Below, piece by piece: positions 24,923 to 33,694 of a stretch of 64,000 nt of DNA. The notes under the pieces were generated by a model. It was not told the origin of the DNA. It ran no database searches and saw only the letters and a list, made by a program, of their open reading frames with translations. Origin of the DNA: Rubellimicrobium sp. (lineage in GTDB: Bacteria; Pseudomonadota; Alphaproteobacteria; Rhodobacterales; Rhodobacteraceae). Where the stretch lies: contig JADYZU010000013.1 in NCBI GenBank assembly GCA_020852925.1, forward strand, positions 1 to 64,000, in the 5' to 3' direction. The translations under genes and the position numbers were made by a program. Every line of letters starts with the position of its first letter. Positions within the stretch are counted from its first letter, which is position 1.

Positions 24923-25543
24923 ATGGCGGATCTGGACACCGAACTGACCGACCTGCCGCAGCCCTTGCGCTGGCGCGAGTGGATGGCGCGGGTCGAGGCG
25001 GTGCTGTTTGCCGCTGCGGAACCCGTCAGCCGCGACATGCTGGCCCGCGTGGTGGGGCGCGACTGCGCGCTCGATCTGCTGATCGAGGACATCGCCGCCG
25101 AACTGGCCGAACGTCCCTATGAGATCGCCCGCACCGCCGGCGGCTGGCAGTTCCGCACCCGGCCGCGCCATGCCGGGGCGATCCGCGCCGCGCGTGGCGA
25201 TACCGACAGCCCGCGAGATCTGACCCGGACCGAGGCCCTGGTGCTGGCCATCGTCGCCTACATGCAGCCGGTGACGCGCGGCGCGATTTCGCGGCTCACG
25301 GGGCGCGAGGTCAGCCGCGACCTGATCGCCCGGCTGCACCGCCAGAACCTGATCGCCCGCGGCCCGCGCAGCCCCGAACCGGGCGCGCCCTACACCTATG
25401 TCACCACGCCGGGGTTTCTGGCGCACTTCGGGCTCGACACCCTGCGCGACCTGCCGGAACTCGAGGCGCTGGAGGATGCGGGGTTGCTCAAGCCAGTTGC
25501 TGACATCGCGCTGGGTCCACCCATCGAGGTCGGGGGCGACTGA
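24923..25543 (+). CDS. scpB: ScpB-like segregation and condensation protein
   Basis: ScpB proteins are winged-helix (kite) partners of ScpA and SMC in the bacterial condensin. This 206-aa product has the usual start VEAVLFAAAEPVSRDMLARV and the second winged-helix block TEALVLAIVAYMQPVTRGAI followed by SRLTGREVSRDLI. It begins at ATG 24923, or at GTG 24917 overlapping the DUF1403 stop. No smc or scpA gene is in the window. This is probably a plasmid-encoded paralogue acting on segregation, perhaps with DUF1403. Confidence 0.85.
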   Translation: MADLDTELTDLPQPLRWREWMARVEAVLFAAAEPVSRDMLARVVGRDCALDLLIEDIAAELAERPYEIARTAGGWQFRTRPRHAGAIRAARGDTDSPRDLTRTEALVLAIVAYMQPVTRGAISRLTGREVSRDLIARLHRQNLIARGPRSPEPGAPYTYVTTPGFLAHFGLDTLRDLPELEALEDAGLLKPVADIALGPPIEVGGD

Positions 25544-25603
25544 GCCGCGGTCCGGCCGTGCGGCGCAGACCGGCGGCCCCGCCCCCGCAACCCGCGCGCG
25601 GTT

Positions 25604-25615
25604 CCCCCCGGGGGG
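25604..25615. terminator. Possible bidirectional hairpin between scpB and the nucleoside hydrolase
   Basis: CCCCCC directly followed by GGGGGG sits just after the stop of the minus-strand nucleoside hydrolase, between convergent genes. There is no loop and no T-run, so the call is weak. Confidence 0.25.
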
Positions 25616-26554
25616 TCAGTCCCGCGCCAGCAGGTCGAACATCAGGTCGAAGAACCCGGCGCTGTCCACCGTCGAGGCCACATGGACATTGGCGGGCAGG
25701 CCCCTTTCGCCCCAGTAGTCGGCGACGGTCGCGCCGAAGGCATGGCTGGCCGTCAGGTCGATGGCCACATGCGCATCGCGCGTGCCGATCAGCCCGGGGT
25801 CGATGACCGCAGCCAGCGCCAGCGGGTCATGCATCGCGCCACCCACCCCCATCTGGCCGCGGTGCAGTTTCTCGTAATGGCGCAGCCAGTCGTGCACGAT
25901 GCGGGCAAGCGGCGTGTCGATCCGGGCCAGCCGGGCAAATTCGGGTTCCTCGATCAGAACCTGCATGGTCACGTCGAGGCCGACCATGGTGATGTCGAGC
26001 CCCGAGTCGAGGACGATGGCCGCGGCCTCGGGGTCGCAGAAGATGTTGAACTCGGTCGCGGTGATGTATTCGCTGCGCCGGAACATGGCCCCCCCCATGA
26101 GGACGATCCGCGCGATCCGGGGCTTCAGCTCGGGATATTTCAGCAGGAACATGGCGATGTTCGACAGCGGCCCGGTCGGCACCAGGGTGACGGGCTCGGG
26201 GGCGTCGCGCAGCGTGTCGGCGATGAAATCGACCGCGTGGCGCGGGTCGAGGGGCATCGTCGCTTCGGGCAGCCAGGGCGTGCCGTCAAGACCCGAAGGG
26301 CCGTCCGCGGTGCCCAGAACCAGATCGCGTGCCAGCGGGCGTTCCATGCCGGCGGCAACGGGAATGTCGGTCGCGCCGATCAGTTCGAGGATGCGGCGCG
26401 CGTTCTGCGTCGTCCGCGCGAGGGTGGCGTTGCCGCAGGTGGTGGTGATGCCCAGGATCCGGATCGCGGGCGAACGGTGCGCCATGACAATGGCGATCGC
26501 ATCGTCGTGGCCGGGGTCGCAATCGAGGAGGATGGGAACGGGGGGGGTTGTCAT
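25616..26554 (-). CDS. Nucleoside hydrolase (IU-NH family)
   Basis: This 312-aa enzyme hydrolyses the N-glycosidic bond of ribonucleosides to base and ribose. The Ca2+-binding Asp cluster DCDPGHDD gives Asp11, Asp13, Asp17 and Asp18. Later family features include NPxx-like DP...HDPLALA near residue 240. It is the last gene of the BMP-type ABC operon and overlaps the preceding hydrolase by four bases. Base preference cannot be read. A second, divergent hydrolase upstream suggests two substrates or a complex of paralogues. Confidence 0.9.
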   Translation of the reverse strand: MTTPPVPILLDCDPGHDDAIAIVMAHRSPAIRILGITTTCGNATLARTTQNARRILELIGATDIPVAAGMERPLARDLVLGTADGPSGLDGTPWLPEATMPLDPRHAVDFIADTLRDAPEPVTLVPTGPLSNIAMFLLKYPELKPRIARIVLMGGAMFRRSEYITATEFNIFCDPEAAAIVLDSGLDITMVGLDVTMQVLIEEPEFARLARIDTPLARIVHDWLRHYEKLHRGQMGVGGAMHDPLALAAVIDPGLIGTRDAHVAIDLTASHAFGATVADYWGERGLPANVHVASTVDSAGFFDLMFDLLARD

Positions 26555-27567
26555 CGTGCACTCCGCCGGTCGAGGTCGCGCAGCGCCTGCCGGAATCCCT
26601 TGAGGAAGGCCGCGCCGTCCAGACCCTCGCAGATGCGGGTGGTCTGCGGCCCGTCGAAGGGCAGGATCTGCCGTCCGCGATGGGCGACGGTCTGGCCGCG
26701 CACCAGGCGTTCGGACAGCGCAACATCGACATGCAGGGGCGCGGACATGGCAAAGAGTTGCGGCGCGCAGACCGTGGCGACTGCAATGGCATCGTCGAGG
26801 GGGAAACCCACCAGCGCAAAGAACTCGCGCCAGATGTCGATGTAGATGGGAAAGGTGTCGACCACTTGATCGACCACCGGCCCGCGCGGTCCGGCGGCCA
26901 GGTCGGCCAGATCGTCGCGGGTCAGCATCGACGCGGCCACGCGGTTGTCCTCGCAGATATCGAGCGGCACGAGGATGACCGGCGCCCCGGAATTGAGGAC
27001 GACCTTCGCCGCCTCGGGATCGGCCCAGATGTTGTATTCGGATACCGGCGTCATGTTGCCCGGGGTGCGGAAACAGACGCCAAGGACCACGAACCTTTTC
27101 ACCTTGTCCGCGATGTCGGGTGCCTGGCGCAGGGCCATGGCCACGTTCGTCTGCGGTCCGGTGGCGACGACGCTGATCTCTCCGGGGTTCTCGCGGATCG
27201 TCCTGATGATGAAATCGACGGCATGGGTCGCCATGGGTTCGCGCACGCGCGGCGGGGCCGGGCGGTTGAACCCCTCCAGGCGGTCGCCGAACCGGCTGTG
27301 CAGGCGCTTTTCGAAATGGACGGGGGCCTCCATGTCGGCGGCGGGATTGCCGACGATGGGCCGCCAGGCGCCGGTGGCCACGGGCACGTCATCCGCGCCG
27401 GCGATGTGCAGCACGTTGATCGCCACGCCGGTCACCTGCGCGACGCTGCCGGCGGCGCCGTGGCAGCAGGTCACGCCCTCGAGCCGGATATCGGGGCGGC
27501 CCAGGGCATAGAGGATGGCAAGCTGGTCGTCGCCCGCCCCGTCGATATCAAGGATGATCCGTTCCAT
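26551..27567 (-). CDS. Nucleoside hydrolase (IU-NH family), second copy
   Basis: This 338-aa enzyme has the Asp cluster DIDGAGDD (Asp7, Asp9, Asp13, Asp14). A segment (GVTCCHGAAGSVAQVTG) differs from the neighbouring paralogue, so its specificity probably differs. The start at 27567 overlaps the permease stop by one base. An open frame runs further upstream only as a shadow of the permease. The context, next to a nucleoside-type importer, supports intracellular cleavage of the imported compound. Confidence 0.88.
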   Translation of the reverse strand: MERIILDIDGAGDDQLAILYALGRPDIRLEGVTCCHGAAGSVAQVTGVAINVLHIAGADDVPVATGAWRPIVGNPAADMEAPVHFEKRLHSRFGDRLEGFNRPAPPRVREPMATHAVDFIIRTIRENPGEISVVATGPQTNVAMALRQAPDIADKVKRFVVLGVCFRTPGNMTPVSEYNIWADPEAAKVVLNSGAPVILVPLDICEDNRVAASMLTRDDLADLAAGPRGPVVDQVVDTFPIYIDIWREFFALVGFPLDDAIAVATVCAPQLFAMSAPLHVDVALSERLVRGQTVAHRGRQILPFDGPQTTRICEGLDGAAFLKGFRQALRDLDRRSAR

Positions 27568-28517
27568 CAGGCGCCTTCGGGAATGGGAGAGAGGGATTTG
27601 CGCAGGGTCCGGAACACCCGGTCCCGGTTGCGCCACGACAGCGCGAACAGGGCCAGCAGCGACACCAGATAGGGGACCATGAGCACGAGATACGACGAAA
27701 CGCCCGCGGTCTGCATCCGCAGCGAGGCGGCGTCGGCAAAGCCGAACAGCAGGCACCCCAGAAAGACCCTGAGCGGATCGCCGTTCGAGAAGATGAGCAC
27801 CGCCACCGCCATGAAGCCGCGGCCGGCGGACATGTTCTCGGCGAACATGGTGATGTAGCCAAGCGAGAGATGCACCCCGGCCAGCCCGGCAAAGCCGCCG
27901 CAGATGGCCGAGGCGATGTGCTGCATCCGCGCGGTGCGGATGCCAAGGGACTGGGCGGCCTCGGGCTTTTCGCCGGTGACACGGATATAGAGGCCAAGCC
28001 GCGTGCGATAGAGCACGATCCACACGACAAGCACCAGGACGAGCGAGGCATAGATCAGCGGCGTGTAGCCCGACAGGATCTGTCCCCAGGGCCGGGTGCC
28101 GTGGATGAAGGGCAACTCGATCCGCGGCAGGCCGACGATGCCCGGGTTCACGATCGACCCGCGCACCCCGAAGATCGCCTTGGTCAGCGAGATGGTCAGT
28201 CCGCCCGCCAGGATGTTGAGCGCGAGTCCCACCACCACCTCGTTCGCGCGCAGCGTCACGACCAGCGCCGAGAAGACCGCCGCCATCGCCACCGATGCGG
28301 TGATGCCGCAGGCAAGGCCCACCCAGGCCGAACCCGACCACAGCGAACCGATCACCCCGAAGAAGGCCGCGACGAGCATCTGCCCCTCGAGCCCGATGTT
28401 GAAGATTCCGGCCTTGGTGGTGAAGGATCCGCCAAGCGCGACCAGAAGGATGGGCGTGGTCGTGCGCAGCGTCGCCGCGATGATCGTGACGGTAAAGATC
28501 GAGCTCAGAATCTCCAT
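27567..28517 (-). CDS. BMP-type (nucleoside family) ABC transporter permease
   Basis: This 316-aa inner-membrane subunit is of the BPD_transp_2 family. It contains the hallmark GIFNIGLEGQM near residue 42 and about eight hydrophobic segments. It corresponds to NupQ/YufQ-type permeases of nucleoside uptake systems. The start is placed at MEILSS (28517), overlapping the upstream permease by 13 bases; a Met 19 codons earlier lies within that gene. Confidence 0.88.
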   Translation of the reverse strand: MEILSSIFTVTIIAATLRTTTPILLVALGGSFTTKAGIFNIGLEGQMLVAAFFGVIGSLWSGSAWVGLACGITASVAMAAVFSALVVTLRANEVVVGLALNILAGGLTISLTKAIFGVRGSIVNPGIVGLPRIELPFIHGTRPWGQILSGYTPLIYASLVLVLVVWIVLYRTRLGLYIRVTGEKPEAAQSLGIRTARMQHIASAICGGFAGLAGVHLSLGYITMFAENMSAGRGFMAVAVLIFSNGDPLRVFLGCLLFGFADAASLRMQTAGVSSYLVLMVPYLVSLLALFALSWRNRDRVFRTLRKSLSPIPEGA

Positions 28518-29584
28518 CTGCGTTCTCCACTGACTCCGCCATGGCGGCGGAAGAGGAACTGCGCCGAGACGCACAGGATGATGAAGGCCTGGATCACGGT
28601 GATGATCTCGCGGCTGGCCGAAGTTTCGACTTCCATCAGGAGAGAGCCCGCGCGCAACGCGCCGAAGAACAGCGCGAACAGGACCACGCCCAGCGGATGG
28701 CCATTGGCCAGAAGTGCCGCGATCACCCCGTCAAAGCCGAAGCCGGGGGCAAAGCCTTCCATGAACCGGTGGTGCACGCCCAGTGTCTCGACCGCGCCGG
28801 CAAGCCCGCCGACCGCGCCCGAGGCAAGAAGGACCAGGACGATGTTGCGCCGCACCCTGACGCCGCCGTATTCGGCAAACTTCGGGTTCGACCCCATGGC
28901 CGAGACGGAATAGCCGGCGCCGGTGCGGCCGAGGAACAGGTGCAGCCCAAGGGCGGCGGCCAGCCCGATCAGCAGGCCGATGTTCACGCGCGATCCGTCG
29001 ATCAGCCGCAGCAGATGCGCGGTTGCGGCGATCGGATCGGTTTCCGACCAGCCACCCGGACGCTTGAAGATCTCGATGGTGAGATACGAGGTCAGGAGCA
29101 CGGCGACATAATTCATGAGAATGGTCGAGACCACCTCGTTCGCGCGGTAGCGGGCGCGCATGATCGCGGGCACCGCGATCCAGAGCGCCCCGGCCACCAT
29201 GCCCGCAATCAGGCCCACCAGGGCGTGGATCACCGGCGGCAGTTCGAAGGCAAAGCCCACCCAGGCCGCGGCGAAGGCGCCGACGTAAAGCTGCCCCTCG
29301 ACCCCGATGTTGAAAAGCCCGGCGCGCAGCGCGATGCAGGCCGCGACGCCGCAGGTGATGATCGGCGTCGCCTGAAGCAGCGACCCCGCCACCCGTTCGG
29401 GCGTGCCGAAGGCACCACGCAGCAGCGTGGCATAGACGGTCAGCGGATTTTCCCCGACCACCGCGATGATCACCGCCCCGCCAAGGACCGAAACGGCCAG
29501 CGCGAACAGCGCGCTCAGCGGTCCTTCGGCCCATTCGGGCACGGCCCTGCGCCGGGGCGCCCCGGTCGCGGCTGCATCGGTCAT
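28505..29584 (-). CDS. BMP-type (nucleoside family) ABC transporter permease
   Basis: This 359-aa membrane subunit pairs with the next permease. It has a short charged N-terminus, then the BPD_transp_2 core with the GLFNIGVEGQL motif near residue 90. It resembles NupP/YufP-type proteins. It overlaps the ATPase stop by four bases and the following permease by 13, so the transporter genes are translationally coupled. Confidence 0.88.
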   Translation of the reverse strand: MTDAAATGAPRRRAVPEWAEGPLSALFALAVSVLGGAVIIAVVGENPLTVYATLLRGAFGTPERVAGSLLQATPIITCGVAACIALRAGLFNIGVEGQLYVGAFAAAWVGFAFELPPVIHALVGLIAGMVAGALWIAVPAIMRARYRANEVVSTILMNYVAVLLTSYLTIEIFKRPGGWSETDPIAATAHLLRLIDGSRVNIGLLIGLAAALGLHLFLGRTGAGYSVSAMGSNPKFAEYGGVRVRRNIVLVLLASGAVGGLAGAVETLGVHHRFMEGFAPGFGFDGVIAALLANGHPLGVVLFALFFGALRAGSLLMEVETSASREIITVIQAFIILCVSAQFLFRRHGGVSGERRWRF

Positions 29585-31113
29585 GGCGTCCCCCCCGCGG
29601 CCGCGCGGCCGCCCATCATCTGCACGCCGATCTCGTCAAGGCTGGCGGTGACCGGGTCCATCTCGGCCTGGATGCGCCCGTTGAACAGCACCAGAAGCCG
29701 GTCGGCGAGGCGCAGGCATTCGTCGAGCTGGACCGAGATGAGCAGGATCGCCACTCCGGCCGCGCGCTGGCGCATGATCTCGTCATGGATGCCCTCGGTC
29801 GCGCCGATGTCGACGCCGCGGGTGGGCTGGTCCACCAGGAGAAAGGGCTTGGACTGGGAAAACTCGCGGGCAAGCACGACCTTCTGCATGTTGCCGCCCG
29901 AGAGCGATTTCACCGGCGCGTCCGGGCCGCGGGTGCGGATGTCGAACCGCCGGATGAGGGCCTGCGCCTCGGCGCGGACGCGACCCCAGCGGATCAGGCC
30001 GTGGCGCGACCAGGGCCGCTGATGCTGGCGGCCCATGAGAATGTTGGCGCTGATGCTCTCGCGCAGGTCCACGCCGCGCACCAGCCGGTCGGCGGGCACA
30101 TGGGCCAGCCCGGCCTGACGCACCTCCTGCGCGCTGGCCTGGCTGGTGTCCTGCCCGTTCAGCACGATCCGTCCGCCCGAGGGGCGGCGCAGGCCGGCGA
30201 TCACCTCGGCCAGTTCGGTCTGGCCGTTGCCGTCAACCCCGGCGATGGCCACGATCTCGCCTGCGCGGACCTCGAACGAGATGTCGTGCAGCGCATGAAG
30301 CCCGCGGTCGTCATGGGCATCGACGTTGCCAAGGTGCAGGACGGTGGCGCCGGCGCCGGGCGTGCGTTCCTTGCGGCCAAAGGAAACCGGCCGGCCGACC
30401 ATCATCTGCGCCAGCGCGGATTCGGTCATTTCGGCCGTTCTTGCCGTGCCGATCACGGCCCCGTCGCGCAGGACGGTGACGCGGTCCGATACCTCGAGCA
30501 CCTCGTCCAGATGGTGCGAGATCAGGATGACCGACATGCCCGCCGCGGTAAAGCCGCGCAGGGTGCGGAACAGGTCGCGGCTTTCCTGCGGGGTCAGGAC
30601 GGCGGTGGGTTCGTCAAGGATCACCGTGCGCGCGCCACGGGCCAGCACCTTGAGGATCTCGACCCGCTGCTCGATCCCGACCGAGAGTTCGCGCACGGGG
30701 CGATCGGGATCGACCGACAGGCCGGTGCGCCGGGCAAGGTCGCGCACCGCCTCGCTCTGGGCCTTGCGGTCGATCAGGCCGCCGCGCGTGGGCTCCATGC
30801 CCAGAAAGATGTTCTCGGCCACAGTCAGCGACGGGACCAGCTTGAAATGCTGGTGGACCATGCCCAGCCCCAGCGCGATCGCGTCCTGGGGCGAGGCGAT
30901 TTGCACGTCCCTGCCGTCGATGCGGATGCGGCCCTCGTCCGGGACCAGCATGCCGAACAGGCAGTTCATCAACGTGGTCTTGCCCGCGCCGTTTTCCCCG
31001 ACCAGCGCGTGGATTTCACCACGACGCACCGCCAGCGACACGTCGAGGTTGGCGGTGAAGCTGCCGAAGCGGCGCGTGATGCCGATGAGTTCGACGGCGA
31101 GATCTGTGTGCAT
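29581..31113 (-). CDS. BMP-type ABC transporter duplicated ATP-binding protein
   Basis: This 510-aa protein has two fused nucleotide-binding domains of the NupA/YufO/RbsA type. The first has an intact Walker A GENGAGKTT (39-47), the signature LSVGIEQ and Walker B VILDEP. The second has the family's usual degenerate P-loop (GVDGNGQTEL) but a good signature LSGGNMQ. It energises uptake through the two permeases downstream. Confidence 0.9.
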   Translation of the reverse strand: MHTDLAVELIGITRRFGSFTANLDVSLAVRRGEIHALVGENGAGKTTLMNCLFGMLVPDEGRIRIDGRDVQIASPQDAIALGLGMVHQHFKLVPSLTVAENIFLGMEPTRGGLIDRKAQSEAVRDLARRTGLSVDPDRPVRELSVGIEQRVEILKVLARGARTVILDEPTAVLTPQESRDLFRTLRGFTAAGMSVILISHHLDEVLEVSDRVTVLRDGAVIGTARTAEMTESALAQMMVGRPVSFGRKERTPGAGATVLHLGNVDAHDDRGLHALHDISFEVRAGEIVAIAGVDGNGQTELAEVIAGLRRPSGGRIVLNGQDTSQASAQEVRQAGLAHVPADRLVRGVDLRESISANILMGRQHQRPWSRHGLIRWGRVRAEAQALIRRFDIRTRGPDAPVKSLSGGNMQKVVLAREFSQSKPFLLVDQPTRGVDIGATEGIHDEIMRQRAAGVAILLISVQLDECLRLADRLLVLFNGRIQAEMDPVTASLDEIGVQMMGGRAAAGGTP

Positions 31114-31185
31114 CTGGTCCGCTCTGGCCGGATCGGGGGGCGGTGACGGCCGGCGGCGGGACCATGCCCGCCGCCGGGGGCGCAG

Positions 31186-32193
31186 TCACTGGTTCAGCGC
31201 GACGCTGATCTCGCCGGCCGCGACGCCGGCGCGGATCGCCTCGACCTGATCCAGGATTTCCTGCGGGATCATGTCGATCACGTCGTCGCAGATCTTCAGC
31301 TCGACCCCGCCCGAGGCGATGCCGACCTGCACCGTGCCCGGCACGACCGGGGCCGATCCGTCGACCTGTCCCGCAATCATGTCGTAGACCGCGATATCGG
31401 CGCGCTTGAGCATCGAGCCAAGCATCGCCCCGGGGGCCGAGGGGCACTGGTCGATATCGACGCCCACGGCAAAGGCGCCCGCAGCGGTGGCGGCCTGCAA
31501 CACGCCCTCACCGGTGGGGCCGGCGGCCTGATAGATTGTGCCGATCCCCTGTCCGAACAGCGTCATGGCCAGTTCGCTGCCCTTGGCCGGATCGTCGAAG
31601 GTGCCGGCAAAGACATCGACCACCGAGACATCGGGCGCGACGGCGGCAACGCCCTGCTGCATCCCCGAGAGGAAGTTGCGGATCACCGGAATGTCGCGCC
31701 CGCCGACAAAGCCCACCTCCGGGCCATTGGCAAAGGGGGCAACCGCGCCTTCGGCCAGAAGCCCGGCCAGCGCGCCGACAAGGTAGGAGCCCTCTTCCTC
31801 GACAAAGTCGATATAGGTCATGGACGGGCTCTCGAGCACGCCGTCGATGAAGATGAAGCGAGTGTCGGGATTGGCGTCCGCGGTCTTGGTCAGCGCATCG
31901 ACCAGTTCCCAGCCCATGACAAAGACAAGGTCGTAATCGCCTTCGGCCAGGTTGTTGAACTGCTCTTCGTAATCGAGCGCCCGGTTCCCGGTATCGACGA
32001 TGGTCAGGTCGATGCCCAGATCGGCCTTGGCCCGCTCGAGGCCCTCCATGATCGAGATGCCGAATCCCTGCGAGAAGTAGCCCGAGATGGCGGCAACGCG
32101 CAGCGGCTCCTGTGCCGCGGCGGCATGGGCGCCGAGAACCAGCGCCGAGGTGGCGGCAAGCATGCCTGCCATGATTTTCTTCCGGGAAGTCAT
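31186..32193 (-). CDS. BMP/PnrA-family substrate-binding protein
   Basis: This 335-aa periplasmic receptor of the basic-membrane-protein/PnrA family binds nucleosides or related bases in studied members. A Sec signal peptide (about 27 residues, ending AAA-Q) has no lipobox Cys. The body has the family segment VFVMGWELVDAL and the GSYLVGALAGLLAE block. The start at 32193 is chosen at the signal peptide and follows a GAGG ribosome site. It is the first gene of the minus-strand importer operon. Confidence 0.9.
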   Translation of the reverse strand: MTSRKKIMAGMLAATSALVLGAHAAAAQEPLRVAAISGYFSQGFGISIMEGLERAKADLGIDLTIVDTGNRALDYEEQFNNLAEGDYDLVFVMGWELVDALTKTADANPDTRFIFIDGVLESPSMTYIDFVEEEGSYLVGALAGLLAEGAVAPFANGPEVGFVGGRDIPVIRNFLSGMQQGVAAVAPDVSVVDVFAGTFDDPAKGSELAMTLFGQGIGTIYQAAGPTGEGVLQAATAAGAFAVGVDIDQCPSAPGAMLGSMLKRADIAVYDMIAGQVDGSAPVVPGTVQVGIASGGVELKICDDVIDMIPQEILDQVEAIRAGVAAGEISVALNQ

Positions 32194-32220
32194 GATAGCC
32201 TCGCTGTCAGGATTATTAGT

Positions 32221-32261
32221 TTGTATACGTATGATCACCCCAGATGATGACCGTTTGTCAA
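32221..32261 (-). promoter_or_regulatory. Promoter/operator region of the minus-strand BMP operon
   Basis: An exact TTGACA (minus strand, 32261-32256) is followed by a perfect 8-bp palindrome ATACGTAT (32225-32232) in a TTTGTATAC-like context, in the AT-rich gap before the binding-protein gene. No good -10 is seen, so an activator or a GntR-type operator is possible. Confidence 0.4.
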
Positions 32262-32462
32262 GCGCCGCGTGTGGTCCTGAAACGATACTCCGGCGCCATG
32301 ATCTGTTCGGTCTCTGACGCATGTTTTCAACAGGTTATGGCCAGGTGCCCGGATCATCCTGACGCCAGGTCACGCAGTGGAGCGCCGCAGGCGGTCACGC
32401 GATCCGGCAGGGTGCCGGATCGTTCGGGGTGAAACGAATCTGTCGCGTCCGGCGCGATGGAT

Positions 32463-33047
32463 TCAGGTCAGGCCATCCCGGCCCACGACCGCATCCCGAG
32501 CAAGGCCGCCGACGCGCGGCAGGGGGCGACCGGAATCGGTCAGGGCAACGGCCAGCACGATCTCGCCGGCGCGCGGGGCGTCGGGGATGCGCACCTCGAT
32601 TCCGTCGAAATGGCTGCGCACGCGCGCCGCGACGACATGGCCCAGCGGCACGTCGAAAGGCGCGCCGGGACCGCAGCGCTTCTTGGACGAGGGGATGAGT
32701 GCCGGGGCATGGCCGATCAGCGCGCGGACCGGCGCCCCGAGGCGCGGATGCATGAGCGCGGCGGCATGTTCCAGTTCGCCATCCTCGCCCACCGCGGCGG
32801 CCTTGCCGAAACTGTGGACGGCCTCTCCCCCGATCCCCAGCAGCCCGAGCGCGCGGCGCGACAGTTCGGCGCCCAGTTCCTCGCCCAGTTCCATGAGCGC
32901 GGTCAGGTCCGGTTCGTAGCGGCCGGCAAGGGGGTTGGCGATGACTGCGGCCGCGACGGCGCGGCGCGTCGGGGGCGAGACGGGTTGTCCCATCTCGGTG
33001 TGGGTTTCCTCGATGAAGGTGACGATGCGGCGGACGGCGGGGTTCAT
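32463..33047 (-). CDS. AA_synth (DUF1185) family protein, second copy
   Basis: This 194-aa cytoplasmic protein belongs, by pattern, to the DUF1185 or 'amino acid synthesis' family. The segments AVIANPLAGRYEPDLTALME, SSKKRCGPGAPFDVPLGH and ARVRSHFDGIEVRIPDAPRA are shared with the neighbouring paralogue. The biochemical role of the family is not established. It overlaps the paralogue by four bases and is the last gene before a 269-base gap that contains the BMP operon promoter. Confidence 0.75.
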   Translation of the reverse strand: MNPAVRRIVTFIEETHTEMGQPVSPPTRRAVAAAVIANPLAGRYEPDLTALMELGEELGAELSRRALGLLGIGGEAVHSFGKAAAVGEDGELEHAAALMHPRLGAPVRALIGHAPALIPSSKKRCGPGAPFDVPLGHVVAARVRSHFDGIEVRIPDAPRAGEIVLAVALTDSGRPLPRVGGLARDAVVGRDGLT

Positions 33048-33634
33048 CGCAACCCGTCCTTGCCGGCGATGTCGGCCGCCGCCAGCCCGCCCGAACGCGC
33101 GTGGATGCGCGGGCCGGTGGTCATGGAAAGAACCAGCAGCAGTTCGGACGCGCGCGGCGCGTCGGGCAGGCCGACCTCGATCGCGTCGAAATGGCTGCGC
33201 ACATAGGAAGCGTTCACATGGGTGATCGGAATGTCGATCCGCGTGCCGGGGCCGCCGACCTTCTTGGTCGAGGGCACGATGGCGCGGCTGTTGTCGGCGC
33301 CCAGAAGGTCGCGCATCGCATAGCCGCCCGGGTTGTGCCAGAGCGCGCCGTGCTCCAGTTCGCCGGCGGCGCCGACGACGGCGCCCTTGCCATAGCCCTC
33401 GATCGCCGCCGGATCGCCGCCGAGCGCGGCCAGAAGCCGGGCTGCCATGTCGGCGCCAAGGGGGCGCAGATCCTCCATGAAGGGCTGGATTTCGGCCACA
33501 TAGCGCCCGGCGAAGGGGTTTTCGATCACGGCAAGGACCGCACCGCGCCGCAGGGGCGTGGCGGGGGCGGGGCCGCCGTCGTGAAAGATCTCCTCGACCT
33601 GGACGAGGATCTTGCGAACCGCGAGGGGGGGCAT
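33044..33634 (-). CDS. AA_synth (DUF1185) family protein, first copy
   Basis: This 196-aa product is clearly homologous along its whole length to its downstream neighbour: RRGAVLAVIENPFAGRYVAE, PSTKKVGGPGTRIDIPITH and YVRSHFDAIEVGLPDAPRAS. ATG at 33634 is preferred to a GTG two codons upstream because AGAGG sits at the right distance from it. Tandem paralogues suggest a hetero-oligomer. It is in one operon with an SDR and an NAD-dependent epimerase/dehydratase-like gene. Confidence 0.75.
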   Translation of the reverse strand: MPPLAVRKILVQVEEIFHDGGPAPATPLRRGAVLAVIENPFAGRYVAEIQPFMEDLRPLGADMAARLLAALGGDPAAIEGYGKGAVVGAAGELEHGALWHNPGGYAMRDLLGADNSRAIVPSTKKVGGPGTRIDIPITHVNASYVRSHFDAIEVGLPDAPRASELLLVLSMTTGPRIHARSGGLAAADIAGKDGLR

Positions 33635-33694
33635 CGTCACCTCTGCTGTGTCTGTCTGGAAGTCATGCGAACCATTCCCGGATTCCCTGCGGGC

